A stretch of 64,000 nt of DNA from Sphingobacteriales bacterium. GTDB lineage: Bacteria; Bacteroidota; Bacteroidia; Chitinophagales; UBA2359. The notes under the pieces were generated by a model. That model was not told where the DNA came from. It ran no database searches and saw only the letters and a list, made by a program, of their open reading frames with translations. How positions within the stretch are numbered: position 1 is the first letter of the stretch; every line of letters starts with the position of its first letter. Positions 25,674 through 34,927 of this stretch are shown one piece after another. The position numbers and the translations under genes were made by a program. The DNA lies in NCBI GenBank assembly GCA_016711285.1, contig JADJTG010000010.1:124001-188000 (forward strand), in the 5' to 3' direction.

Positions 25674-27587
25674 ATGATGAAAAAAAATCTATTTTTGATA
25701 TACCTGCTATTGGTTACAGCATTTAAGGTACAAGCACAGTGCCCTATTAATGGTAGCTTATGGGGTGAGGCAGATGCTCCAACTTCCAGTACGCCTGTAG
25801 TGATTAGTTCTCTTTTTGGATTTGATTGCAATTATGGTGGCGATGATAATGAAGTATCTAATGTAGTTGCAGGGCAAACCTACACCATTACTGCAAGTGC
25901 TTCGCCTCCTACTACTTATGTTACAGTGTATAATCCTTCCGGTGTATTAGTACCCGGTGCTTTCGGACCGGTAAGCACCACGCAGTCCGTTACTTTTACC
26001 GCCCCTGTAAGTGGCACTTACACAGTAGCCGTAAATACCGATTCTTCTTGAGGCACTGAGTCAGAATGTAGAAGTGTATATATGGCATTAGGCGCAGGTT
26101 GTACTTTACCAACCGCTACTGCTACGTTTAATTGCACTACCAACAAAATTGATGTAAGCGTTACCAATGTAGGCTCCGGTGGTTATACGCTCACCGTAGA
26201 AGGCACGGCTTTGTCTGCAACTATTACTACAACAGGTACTTACAGTTTAGGTCCTTTGGCTACCACCCAAACTTATACTGTTATTGCTGCCGATGGTTCG
26301 GGTTGCGAAGGTTTCATTAACTTTATTTACCCTGATTGTTATACTCCGGCGGGTGGTTGTTCTGATATTATCAATGACGGAGGATTTGAGCAAGCTGCCA
26401 ATACAACTTGGACAGATGTAACAACTTGCGGTACTGCCGAAATAGTAGATCCTCTATTGCCATTAGCAGGAGCGCAGAGTGCGTGGCTCGGCGGTTGGGG
26501 TCAGGCTTGTACTACCAGCATTGAACAAAGTGTAACTATACCAAGCGGCAATACCGTAACACTTTATTTTTGGTTATTATTAGGTGTTTGCGATAGTGCC
26601 AACGATGTATTTACAGTAAGTGTAGATGGCACTACTGTTTATACCAAAACAGCTTCGGGTACCGATTGCGGCGGCGAATGGAAACGTTATAGCGTTAATT
26701 TGAGTTCTTATGCCAACGGTGCTGCCCACACCATTAAGTTTCAGGCAGTAGAAGTAGCCACCAACGGCACACACTCCAACTTCTTCTTAGATGAAGTAAC
26801 CTTGGAAAGTTGTGGCACACCGCCAACTTATGATTGTCCGGCTTTGAACCTCAATATCGGCGACCCTTGCGATGACGGCAATGCCAATACTACCGGAGAT
26901 GTAGTAAATGCAAATTGTGTATGTCAGGGTACGTTTGGTGGCAACTGTCCCAGCGATTACACCCTCATCAACACCGAAACAGGAACTGCTGACTATGAAA
27001 CTGATGGTAATATTATCAGTATTTCTATAATTGAATCCGGTGCAACCGTAGATTACGATGCAGGTACTTATGTGGATATGCTTTCAGGTTTTTGGGCAAA
27101 AGCAGGTTGTAATTTACAGGCTTTCATTGATGGTTGCAATGGTAGTGGCGGTATTTTAATGCCTAAACCTGAACCCGATGTAGCAGCTAAATCTTTAGGA
27201 ACTCAAAGCAGCGATGCCGCTATGGGTGGTACGCCGAACTTCCACAAATCAAGTAAAATGACGGCTGTAAAGGGCATCAAAGCCAAAAAAATGGCAGCTA
27301 AAAACACTGCTGCCAATGCCCTTAATAACAAGGCTACCTTAGTTGCCAGCCCTAATCCGAGTCACGAATCAAGCAATATTATATTCAGTATTCCTACTGA
27401 TGATGAAGTGAGTATTGAAATGTATGATATTCAAGGTCGTTTGGTAAAAACTGTATTTAAAGGCTGGTTAAGTGGCAATGTAGAAAATAATATAGTATTG
27501 CCTACCCAACAATTACAGGCAGGTGTATATATTCTGCGTTTGCATAGCAATCAGTCCCAAAAAACTTTGCGTTTAATCGTTGAATAA
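25674..27587 (+). pseudogene. T9SS cargo protein, paralogue 1 of 3, interrupted by an in-frame TGA
   Basis: 638 codons in one frame with a single internal TGA at 26049-26051 (codon 126). Parts: signal peptide (ends KVQAQ), an N-terminal beta domain (TYTITASASPPTTYVTVYNP), a jelly-roll-like domain (AQSAWLGGWGQACTTSIEQ ... VEVATNGTHSNFFLDEVTL), a Cys-rich block (CPALNLNIGDPCDDGNANTT ... NANCVCQGTF), a domain with SGFWAKAGCNLQAFIDGCNG, and a T9SS type A tail (ASPNPSHESSNIIF ... GVYILRLHSN). The paralogues have SSCGT at the stop position, so a conserved Cys codon became TGA. Nonsense mutation is the simplest reading. If translation ends there, nothing functional is exported. Confidence 0.75.
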
Positions 27588-27614
27588 TACTTGATTTTTT
27601 TCTATTACTTTATA

Positions 27615-27652
27615 AAAAGGTTGTACAGTTTTTTATTGTACAACCTTTTTTT
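27615..27652 (+). terminator. Rho-independent terminator
   Basis: Stem AAAAAGGTTGTACA / TGTACAACCTTTTT after paralogue 1, followed by T and AT-rich sequence. Confidence 0.85.
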
Positions 27653-27850
27653 ATTTGTTTTATAAATAATTGATTTTAAATATTTTATAAAAATCATTTT
27701 TTATTTTTTCATCTTCAAAAAAGATCATCTCCATATAAAAGAATATTTTTTTTGTTTTTTTATATAAAAAATTATAACTTGTGAAAATCTTATTTCATTT
27801 TGTATAAATAACAAGCAATTATTTTATGCAATAAAACTAAAAAAGTATTT

Positions 27851-29671
27851 ATGAAAAGAAAGATTTTTACTTTAATAAGTATGCTGATGACCTCAGCAAT
27901 ACTCCAAGCGCAGTGCCCTCTGACGAGCAATAATTATGGTTCGGGTGCAGCACCTCCTACACCGGGTTGGTGGGAAGATATTAGTTATGACGGAGGTATT
28001 TTTGCATTAGATTGTAACTATGCCGGAGAGTATGCCACCATGACAGGGGCAGCGGCAAGTTCCAATTATGCTATCGCTTCCGATGCAGGTAGTACCCCTA
28101 CTACTTATGTAACTGTTTATAACCCCAGCAATGTATTAGTATCTGGTGCTTTCGGCAATGTGCATAACAGCGGCATTGTAAATTTTACCAGTAATAGTGC
28201 AGGTAATTATAAAGTACAAGTTACTACTAGTTCTTCTTGCGGTACAGATGCTACTTGTCGTCATATTTTTGCCATCGGTTCGGCAACTGATTGTACAGCG
28301 CAACCTGCACTCAAAGATGGTACTTTTGCGCGCCCTGCCAATAGTATTTGGGCTGAAACGGTCATTACAAGTGGTACTACCTACTCCATTGTTGATACTC
28401 AATTACCACTTACCGGCGAGCAAAGTGCTTGGTTGGGCGGTTATGGACAAGTGAGCGATTCCTATTTACAACAAAGTGTGGTTATTCCTTCGGGCGGCTC
28501 GGCAACGCTTACTTTTTGGTTGTTGTCGGGTATTTGCGACAGTGCCAGCGATATTTTCAGCGTAGAAGTAGATGGTACTACTGTGTTTTCTCAAAATGGT
28601 GGTAGTGCAGAGTGTGGCGATGATTTATGGCATATTAAATCAGTAGATTTAACGCCTTATGCGAATGGTGCAGCGCATGTTATCCGTTTTAGAGCAAAAG
28701 AATTTGCAGTAAATGGCGGTAATTCCAACTTTTTTTTAGATGACATTACGCTCTTTAAGTGTGCAGCAGTTACCTACGATTGTCCTGCTTTGAGCCTCAA
28801 TATCGGAGATGCCTGCAATGACGGCAATGCCAATACTACCAATGATGTAGTCAATGCCAACTGTGTATGTGCCGGTACTCCAATCGTGTGGGATTGCCCT
28901 GCTTTGAGCCTCAATATCGGCGATGCTTGCGATGATGGCAATGCCAATACTACCAATGATGTAGTCAATGCCAACTGCGTATGCCAAGGTACTTTTTCAG
29001 GAAACTGCCCCAGCGATTATACGCTTATTAATAACGAAACCGGCAACGCCGATTATGAAACAAATGGAAATATCATTACTATTTCTACTATTCAGTCCGG
29101 TGCAGTTGTTGATTATGACTCAGGTACATATATAGATATGTTGTCAGGATTTTGGGCATACGAAGGTAGTACTGTACAGGCTTTTATTGATGGTTGTAAC
29201 GGAACAGGCGGTGTTTTGATGCCCAAACCTGAAAATAACGAACAACCGGCAGCTGCCAAATCTTTGAATCTGCCCGCTAATACAATCGTGAGCGTGGATA
29301 ATTTGCAGGGAACTCGTCCTGCCAAGTTTGCGCATACTGCACGCAAAGGTGCAACGGCAATGGCTTCTGTAAATAATACTGTTGCTAAAAATGACGTGCG
29401 CAAAATGGCTCAATTGGCACAGTTGACCGCCAGCCCGAATCCTGCTCAGGATTTTACCAATATCTCTTTCAGTGTTCCTGTTAGCGATATGGTTACAATA
29501 GAATTATATGATATTCAAGGTCGTTTGGTAAAAAGCATTTTCAATGCACAAATCAATGCAGACACGCAAGTAAATATTCCATTGAATACCAATGATTTAC
29601 AAGCAGGTATTTATATGGTGCGTTTAAAAAATTCTTCTTTCCAAAAAAATATCCGTTTGGTTGTAGAATAA
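27851..29671 (+). CDS. T9SS cargo protein, paralogue 2 of 3
   Basis: 606 residues with the same plan as its neighbours: signal peptide (ends ILQAQ), N-terminal domain starting CPLTSNNYGSGAAPPTPGWW, TTYVTVYNPSNVLVSGAFGN, SSSCGTDATCRHIFAIGSA, jelly-roll-like carbohydrate-binding-type domain (SAWLGGYGQVSDSYLQQSVV ... NSNFFLDDITL), the Cys/Asp/Asn block twice in tandem (CPALSLNIGDACNDGNANTT), the SGFWAYEGSTVQAFIDGCNG domain, and a T9SS type A tail (ASPNPAQDFTNISF). No catalytic motif is seen. It is probably a surface or released binding protein. It shares 3' sequence almost exactly with paralogue 3. Own terminator. Confidence 0.88.
   Translation: MKRKIFTLISMLMTSAILQAQCPLTSNNYGSGAAPPTPGWWEDISYDGGIFALDCNYAGEYATMTGAAASSNYAIASDAGSTPTTYVTVYNPSNVLVSGAFGNVHNSGIVNFTSNSAGNYKVQVTTSSSCGTDATCRHIFAIGSATDCTAQPALKDGTFARPANSIWAETVITSGTTYSIVDTQLPLTGEQSAWLGGYGQVSDSYLQQSVVIPSGGSATLTFWLLSGICDSASDIFSVEVDGTTVFSQNGGSAECGDDLWHIKSVDLTPYANGAAHVIRFRAKEFAVNGGNSNFFLDDITLFKCAAVTYDCPALSLNIGDACNDGNANTTNDVVNANCVCAGTPIVWDCPALSLNIGDACDDGNANTTNDVVNANCVCQGTFSGNCPSDYTLINNETGNADYETNGNIITISTIQSGAVVDYDSGTYIDMLSGFWAYEGSTVQAFIDGCNGTGGVLMPKPENNEQPAAAKSLNLPANTIVSVDNLQGTRPAKFAHTARKGATAMASVNNTVAKNDVRKMAQLAQLTASPNPAQDFTNISFSVPVSDMVTIELYDIQGRLVKSIFNAQINADTQVNIPLNTNDLQAGIYMVRLKNSSFQKNIRLVVE
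28781..29000 (+). repeat. Tandem duplication of the Cys/Asp/Asn block, 114-bp period
   Basis: The unit beginning TGTCCTGCTTTGAGCCTCAA at 28781 recurs at 28895 (38 codons later) with few changes. It encodes CPALSLNIGDAC[N/D]DGN and NCVC. Paralogues 1 and 3 have one unit each. Confidence 0.95.
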
Positions 29672-29692
29672 CTTTTAACAATTTACATTGCC

Positions 29693-29737
29693 AAAAAAGA
29701 TTGTACAATCGTTAATTGTACAATCTTTTTTTATTTT
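29693..29737 (+). terminator. Rho-independent terminator
   Basis: AAAAAAGATTGTACAAT pairs with ATTGTACAATCTTTTTT, with a short loop (CGTTA), after paralogue 2. Confidence 0.85.
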
Positions 29738-29741
29738 ATAA

Positions 29742-29886
29742 TAGACTTCTTTCAAAAATACTTTTAAGTAGTCAAATTTTGTATGGGACTATCAAAATTT
29801 AATATAACTCTATCTATATTTTATCAAAATTGTGCTGTCTATATTATTAATCTTCTTGATAAAAATTAACTTTTGAAAGAAGTCTA
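29742..29886. repeat. 145-bp MITE-like element with 16-bp perfect inverted ends
   Basis: TAGACTTCTTTCAAAA at 29742-29757 is the exact reverse complement of TTTTGAAAGAAGTCTA at 29871-29886. The interior is AT-rich and has no open frame. Perfect terminal repeats around a short non-coding core fit a miniature transposable element or a collapsed IS. No second copy or clear target duplication is seen. The rest of the 29672-30128 gap holds a terminator and a promoter only. Confidence 0.55.
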
Positions 29887-30004
29887 AATTACTTAATACA
29901 AGTTTTTATAAAAGGATATTTCATTGTAAAAAATGATGTTGATATATTTGTAAAATTGTGGATAAAAAGGTTATAACCGCAAATAAAATTATCAAAAAAA
30001 AATT

Positions 30005-30012
30005 TAGCTTTG
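30005..30012 (+). promoter_or_regulatory. Bacteroidota -7 element before paralogue 3
   Basis: TAGCTTTG matches the -7 consensus TAnnTTTG. No TTTG stands at the expected distance upstream. It would give a leader of about 110 nt. Confidence 0.35.
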
Positions 30013-30128
30013 TAAACTTATTTTTTTACAAAAAGTGATGCGTTTGATTTTATATACAATTATTTTAATTTGCTTTCACTACATATAACTACTAATTATT
30101 TTTATACAATAAAAACCATAATAAACTT

Positions 30129-31823
30129 ATGAAAAGAAAAATCTTTATGCTATCTGCTGTATTATTAACCTCAATATGGAGTAAAGCACAGTGTCCATTA
30201 ACTGTTAATGAATTCGGCTCGGCTGTGGCACCGAACTTAGGTTGGTGGGTAAATATAAGTGATAATGGGGATCAATTTGGTTGTAATTATGCAGGAGAAT
30301 TTACTACTATGGTAGGAGCAACGGAAAATTATAATTACGCTCTTGCTTCCGATGTAGGAATAACTCCTCCTACATATGTAACGGTTTATGACCCTGATGA
30401 TATATTAGTACCCGGAGCTTTTGGCAACGTACATAATAATGGTATTGTCAATTTTACTACTAGCAGTGCCGGCAATTATAAAGTACAGATTAATACTGGT
30501 ACTTCCTGTGGCACTGATAGTAATTGCCGTCATATTTTTGCCATTGGTTCTGCACCTTATTGTACGGTATTATCTCAGCCCAGAGATGGTACTTTTTCTC
30601 GCCCTTCTAATAGCTTTTGGGTAGAGACAGTCATTACAAATGGTACTATCTATCCTATAGTTAGCTCTGATATACCACTTACTGGTTCACAAAGTGCTTG
30701 GTTGGGCGGCTATGGACAAGTGAGCGACACTTACTTGCAACAAAGTGCAGTTATCCCTTCAGGTAGTTCAGCAACACTTTATTTTTGGTTGTTGTCAGGA
30801 GTTTGTGATAGTGCCAGCGATATTTTCAGTGTAGAAATAGATGGCAATACTGTATTTTCTCAAAATGGTGGCAGTGCAGAGTGTGGCGATAATTCATGGC
30901 ATCTCAAATCAGTAGATTTAACGCCTTATGCAAATGGTGCAACACATATTATTCGTTTCAGAGCAAAAGAGTTTGCAGTAAACGGAGGTCATTCCAACTT
31001 TTTTGTAGATGACGTTACACTACTTAAATGTACACCTCCTGACTGTCCTGCTTTGAGCCTCAATATCGGCGATGCTTGCGATGATGGCAATGCCAATACT
31101 ACCAATGATGTAGTCAATGCCAACTGTATATGTCAGGGTACTTTTTCAGGAAGTTGTCCTAACGAATATATACTTAGTAATACAGAAACAACTAACGCTG
31201 ATTATGAAACAAATGGTAATATTATCACTGTTTCCACTGTAAGCAATGGTGCTGTTGTTGATTATGATGCAGGTAGTTATATTGTTATGTTATCAGGATT
31301 TTGGGCATACGAAGGCAGTACTGTACAGGCTTTCATTGATGGTTGCAACGGAACAGGCGGTGTTTTGATGCCCAAACCTGAAAATAACGAACTACCGGCA
31401 GTAGCCAAATCTTTGAATCTGCCCGCTAATACAATCGTGAGTGGTATGGATCATTTGCAAGGAACTCGTCCTGCCAAGTTCGCGCATACTGCACGCAAAG
31501 GTGCAACGGCAATGGCTTCTGTAAATAATACTGTTGCTAAAAATGACGTGCGCAAAATGGCTCAATTGGCACAGTTGACCGCCAGCCCGAATCCTGCTCA
31601 GGATTTTACCAATATCTCTTTCAGTGTTCCTGTTAGCGATATGGTTACAATAGAATTATATGATATTCAAGGTCGTTTGGTAAAAAGCATTTTCAATGCA
31701 CAAATCAATGCAGACACGCAAGTAAATATTCCATTGAATACCAATGATTTACAAGCAGGTATTTATATGGTGCGTTTAAAAAATTCTTCTTTCCAAAAAA
31801 ATATCCGTTTGGTTGTGAATTAA
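30129..31823 (+). CDS. T9SS cargo protein, paralogue 3 of 3
   Basis: 564 residues with the same architecture as the gene at 27851: signal peptide (ends WSKAQ), N-terminal domain (CPLTVNEFGSAVAPNLGWWV, SCGTDSNCRHIFAIGSA), jelly-roll-like domain (SAWLGGYGQVSDTYLQQSAV ... HSNFFVDDVTL), one Cys/Asp/Asn block (CPALSLNIGDACDDGN), the SGFWAYEGSTVQAFIDGCNG domain and the T9SS type A tail. The first two thirds differ clearly from paralogue 2, but 31461-31817 differ from 29309-29665 at only about one base, a sign of gene conversion. Function unknown; a secreted binding protein is likely. Confidence 0.88.
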   Translation: MKRKIFMLSAVLLTSIWSKAQCPLTVNEFGSAVAPNLGWWVNISDNGDQFGCNYAGEFTTMVGATENYNYALASDVGITPPTYVTVYDPDDILVPGAFGNVHNNGIVNFTTSSAGNYKVQINTGTSCGTDSNCRHIFAIGSAPYCTVLSQPRDGTFSRPSNSFWVETVITNGTIYPIVSSDIPLTGSQSAWLGGYGQVSDTYLQQSAVIPSGSSATLYFWLLSGVCDSASDIFSVEIDGNTVFSQNGGSAECGDNSWHLKSVDLTPYANGATHIIRFRAKEFAVNGGHSNFFVDDVTLLKCTPPDCPALSLNIGDACDDGNANTTNDVVNANCICQGTFSGSCPNEYILSNTETTNADYETNGNIITVSTVSNGAVVDYDAGSYIVMLSGFWAYEGSTVQAFIDGCNGTGGVLMPKPENNELPAVAKSLNLPANTIVSGMDHLQGTRPAKFAHTARKGATAMASVNNTVAKNDVRKMAQLAQLTASPNPAQDFTNISFSVPVSDMVTIELYDIQGRLVKSIFNAQINADTQVNIPLNTNDLQAGIYMVRLKNSSFQKNIRLVVN

Positions 31824-31845
31824 TGTTGTAGTTTGATTTCAAAAT

Positions 31846-31880
31846 AAAAAAGCCGCTTTTGATAAAGCGGCTTTTTTTTC
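31846..31880. terminator. Bidirectional terminator
   Basis: AAAAAAGCCGCTTT and AAAGCGGCTTTTTTTT form a GC-core hairpin with A and T runs on both sides. It serves paralogue 3 and, on the other strand, the AlkD-like gene ending at 31909. Confidence 0.9.
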
Positions 31881-31908
31881 TATAATCATCTGTATAAGAT
31901 TTTTTGCA

Positions 31909-32619
31909 TTAGCAACGAGCTATTTTTCGCTTTTTTCCACTGCGTCCCATTTGTTCCATTTTGGCGATATATTCGCCGGCTATCGGTACTTGGCACGCTG
32001 TTTTTCCCATTGTTACGTTTACTTTTCCTATGGCAGTTGCCACCGCCTTCGCCTCTTGGTTCAAAGGCAATACAAAAGTCCCCACCGCTATCACAAAATG
32101 ATTCATAGCGTAGCGAACACGATTGGGTGCTTGGTGAATGGAGATTTGTACTCTTTGAAGCAGTTGTTTCAGCATTGCCATATCAATTTGCTCATCAGGG
32201 CGAATCGATGTCCACGCTGCGAGTGTCGCCCAACCCGCCGATGTCGTCATTTCGGTGTCGCTTTCTATCCATTCCAAACCCAACTGCCAGCCGTGCGGGC
32301 TTTCGGAAGCAACGACTGCCACTGCAAAGTCGCTCAACATATAGCAATACGCTGCCTGCACCCACTGTTGGAGGTCGGCTTTGCTCATTTGAGTTTCGTC
32401 CGCAATTAAACCTGCCAAATACATAGCATCATAATTACCGGTGGCGTAGAGCGCAAGTGCGAGCGGGTAATTTTTTTTAAAACGTTTTACAATGGGCTTC
32501 AAATCGCCCACTTTTACACCAAAAAGCGGTTCTTTACTGCCGTGATTCAGGTAGATTTTTTTGGTTTGTTCACTGCCCAATTCTTCTAACTCCTTCAAAA
32601 TTTCATTTACCTCCAACAT
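31909..32619 (-). CDS. AlkD-like DNA alkylation repair protein (HEAT repeats)
   Basis: 236 residues, all-helical, matching the DNA alkylation repair (AlkD-like HEAT) family: KEPLFGVKVGDLKPIVKRFK, YDAMYLAGLIADETQMSK, MLSDFAVAVVASESPHGWQL, WIESDTEMTTSAGWATLAAW and a C-terminal basic tail (GRSGKKRKIARC). Family members remove bulky or cationic alkylated bases; here the catalytic details cannot be checked residue by residue. It is the last gene of a gmd-fcl-alkD unit, 7 bases after fcl, an odd partner for sugar-nucleotide genes that probably reflects read-through only. Confidence 0.8.
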   Translation of the reverse strand: MLEVNEILKELEELGSEQTKKIYLNHGSKEPLFGVKVGDLKPIVKRFKKNYPLALALYATGNYDAMYLAGLIADETQMSKADLQQWVQAAYCYMLSDFAVAVVASESPHGWQLGLEWIESDTEMTTSAGWATLAAWTSIRPDEQIDMAMLKQLLQRVQISIHQAPNRVRYAMNHFVIAVGTFVLPLNQEAKAVATAIGKVNVTMGKTACQVPIAGEYIAKMEQMGRSGKKRKIARC

Positions 32620-32626
32620 AATATTT

Positions 32627-33556
32627 TTAAAATCTGTCTTTTATTTCATAATACGTTTTGCGGATACCGTCTTCCAAATCAATGCTGTGTTTCCAGCCCA
32701 TTTGGTGTAGTTTGTTCACGTCCATTAATTTGCGTGGTGTGCCGTCGGGTTTGGTGCTGTCAAAATGAATATTGCCTTCGTAGCCTACAATTTTTTTTAT
32801 GAGCAAAGCCAAATCTTTGATGGAAATATCCTCTCCTACTCCAATATTTACCAATCCGGCTTCATTGTAGTGCAGCATCAAATAATAACAAGCCTCTGCC
32901 AAATCATCTACATGCAAAAACTCGCGCAAAGGTGTTCCGGTGCCCCAGATTGCTACACTTTGCTGTCGGTTTTGTTTGGCTTCGTGAAATTTTCGCAGCA
33001 GTGCGGGCAATACATGCGAATTGGCTAAATCGTAGTTGTCGTTGGTGCCGTATAAGTTGGTAGGCATCACCGAAATAAAATTACAGCCGTATTGATGGCG
33101 GTAGGCATCGCACAATTTAATACCTGCAATTTTGGCAATAGCGTAGGGTTCGTTGGTTGTTTCCAACAAGCCGGTGAGCAAATATTCTTCTTGTAAAGGT
33201 TGCGGTGCTAATTTGGGATAAATACAGGAAGACCCCAAAAAGAGGAGTTTTTTTACGTTATTTTTATAAGATTGAGGAATAACATTGGCTTCTATCATCA
33301 AGTTATCATATAAAAATTCGGCGCGATAGGTGTTGTTGGCGTAAATACCACCAACTTTTGCTGCCGATAAAAACACATATTCGGGCTGTTCGGTATCAAA
33401 AAAATCTTGTACTGCCGCCTGATTGCGCAAATCTAACTCTGCCGAAGTGCTCAGTGCAAAATTGGAATATCCTTCACTTTGCAACTTGCGCAAAATCGCC
33501 GAGCCGACCATACCGCGATGTCCGGCTATAAATATTTTTGCATTTTTGTTTATCAT
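32627..33556 (-). CDS. fcl: GDP-L-fucose synthase
   Basis: 309 residues from the ATG at 33556 (a TTG three codons earlier is in frame). It converts GDP-4-keto-6-deoxymannose to GDP-L-fucose with NADPH. Short-chain dehydrogenase fold: cofactor loop AGHRGMVGSAI, FLSAAKVGGIYANNTYRAEF, LFLGSSCIYPKLAPQPL with catalytic Ser, the YAIAKIAG Tyr-x3-Lys, MPTNLYGTNDNYD and REFLHVDDLAEACYYLM. It starts 19 bases after gmd, giving a complete route from GDP-mannose to GDP-fucose for the divergent polysaccharide locus. Confidence 0.96.
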   Translation of the reverse strand: MINKNAKIFIAGHRGMVGSAILRKLQSEGYSNFALSTSAELDLRNQAAVQDFFDTEQPEYVFLSAAKVGGIYANNTYRAEFLYDNLMIEANVIPQSYKNNVKKLLFLGSSCIYPKLAPQPLQEEYLLTGLLETTNEPYAIAKIAGIKLCDAYRHQYGCNFISVMPTNLYGTNDNYDLANSHVLPALLRKFHEAKQNRQQSVAIWGTGTPLREFLHVDDLAEACYYLMLHYNEAGLVNIGVGEDISIKDLALLIKKIVGYEGNIHFDSTKPDGTPRKLMDVNKLHQMGWKHSIDLEDGIRKTYYEIKDRF

Positions 33557-33574
33557 CTTAAACAATGAAATTTT

Positions 33575-34687
33575 TTAATCAAACTGATGCACTTGCACCT
33601 CGTGTCCGCCGTCTATCAAATATTTTTCGCGTTGGAAAAGTTTAACATCAGCTTCCATCATTTCTTTTACTAAATCGTTGAGGGTGCATTTGGGGTTCCA
33701 GCCGAGTTGCTGCATAGCTTTGGTGGGGTCGCCGATGAGCAGTTCTACTTCGGTAGGTCGGAAATAGCGTTTATCTACCGCCACTACCACTCTGCCCTTT
33801 CTAATGCTGAATTCGGGATTATGGCAAGCCACTACAACACCGCGCTCTTTTTCGCCGCTACCCGAAAATTCTACTTCGATGCCTACCTCGGCAAAAGCCA
33901 AACGCACAAAATCGCGCACGGCGGTAGTGACACCGGTGGCAATTACATAATCTTCGGGTTGGCGTTGTTGAAGCATCAGCCACATAGCTTCTACATAATC
34001 GCGGGCGTGTCCCCAATCGCGTTGGGCATCTAAATTTCCCAAATACAATTTATCCTGCATACCCAAAGCAATTTTGGCAACGGCGCGTGTAATTTTGCGT
34101 GTCACGAAGGTTTCGCCGCGCAAAGGACTTTCGTGGTTGAACAAGATGCCGTTGGCTGCATAAAATCCCTGTTCGCGGTAGTTTTTGGTGATATAAAAAC
34201 CATACATTTTAGCTACTGCATAAGGTGAACGCGGATTAAAAGGAGTTTTTTCGGTCTGAGGTACTTCCAATACTTCGCCGTAGAGTTCGGAAGTAGAGGC
34301 TTGATAAATGCGGGTTTTGTGTTTCATTCCCAATACGCGAATAGCTTCGAGCAAACGCAAAGTGCCGAGTGCGTCCACATTGGCGGTATATTCGGGTGTA
34401 TCAAAACTCACCTGAACGTGACTTTGTGCGCCGAGGTTATAAATTTCGTCGGGCTGCACTTGTTGTATAATGCGAATGAGATTGGTGGCATCGGTAAGGT
34501 CGCCGTAATGCAATTGAAAGTGATAATTGCTTTCGTGCGGGTCTTGGTAGAGGTGGTCTATGCGGGCAGTATTGAATAAAGAACTGCGGCGTTTGATACC
34601 ATGTACTTCATAGCCTTTGTTCAACAGAAGTTCTGACAGATAGGCTCCGTCCTGTCCGGTGATACCCGTAATTAAAGCTGTTTTCAT
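33575..34687 (-). CDS. gmd: GDP-mannose 4,6-dehydratase
   Basis: 370 residues, usual length. It makes GDP-4-keto-6-deoxy-D-mannose from GDP-D-mannose. Motifs: ALITGITGQDGAYLSELLL (NADP loop), VHGIKRRSSLFNTARIDHLY, QVQPDEIYNLGAQSHVQVSF, STSELYGEV, SPYAVAKMYGFYITKNYREQ with the catalytic Tyr-x3-Lys, NHESPLRGETFVTRKITRAV, and GNLDAQRDWGHARDYVEAMW. First gene of the leftward gmd-fcl-alkD unit, divergent from the ABC exporter genes. Confidence 0.97.
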   Translation of the reverse strand: MKTALITGITGQDGAYLSELLLNKGYEVHGIKRRSSLFNTARIDHLYQDPHESNYHFQLHYGDLTDATNLIRIIQQVQPDEIYNLGAQSHVQVSFDTPEYTANVDALGTLRLLEAIRVLGMKHKTRIYQASTSELYGEVLEVPQTEKTPFNPRSPYAVAKMYGFYITKNYREQGFYAANGILFNHESPLRGETFVTRKITRAVAKIALGMQDKLYLGNLDAQRDWGHARDYVEAMWLMLQQRQPEDYVIATGVTTAVRDFVRLAFAEVGIEVEFSGSGEKERGVVVACHNPEFSIRKGRVVVAVDKRYFRPTEVELLIGDPTKAMQQLGWNPKCTLNDLVKEMMEADVKLFQREKYLIDGGHEVQVHQFD

Positions 34688-34771
34688 GCTTATTTGTAAA
34701 AATGAAGTTTTTAAGTAAAAACCTGTAAAAGTTTAAAAATATAGTTTGCAAAAGCAAAGTTACAATTTTCC

Positions 34772-34802
34772 TTTGCTTTACGAATAAAAAAACAGATATT
34801 TG
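34772..34802 (+). promoter_or_regulatory. Bacteroidota-type promoter for the polysaccharide locus
   Basis: TTTG at 34772-34775, exactly 19 nt, then GATATTTG at 34795-34802 (one mismatch to TAnnTTTG). It leaves a leader of about 120 nt before the ABC permease gene. Confidence 0.5.
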
Positions 34803-34927
34803 CACCGCCTTTTGACGCATCGCCGCCTTGTTCAGACACACATGTATATATTAAGTAATGTATAACTCGTACAGATTAAATTGTTTCATATTAAGGCGAA
34901 AAATCAGCGGCTACAATTTAAAATTTC

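Noticed and set aside
26040..26100. Selenocysteine at the TGA in cargo paralogue 1
   Set aside because: No bacterial SECIS-like hairpin is visible just after the codon, the protein is not a redox enzyme type, and TGA ends other genes here. Nonsense mutation is simpler.
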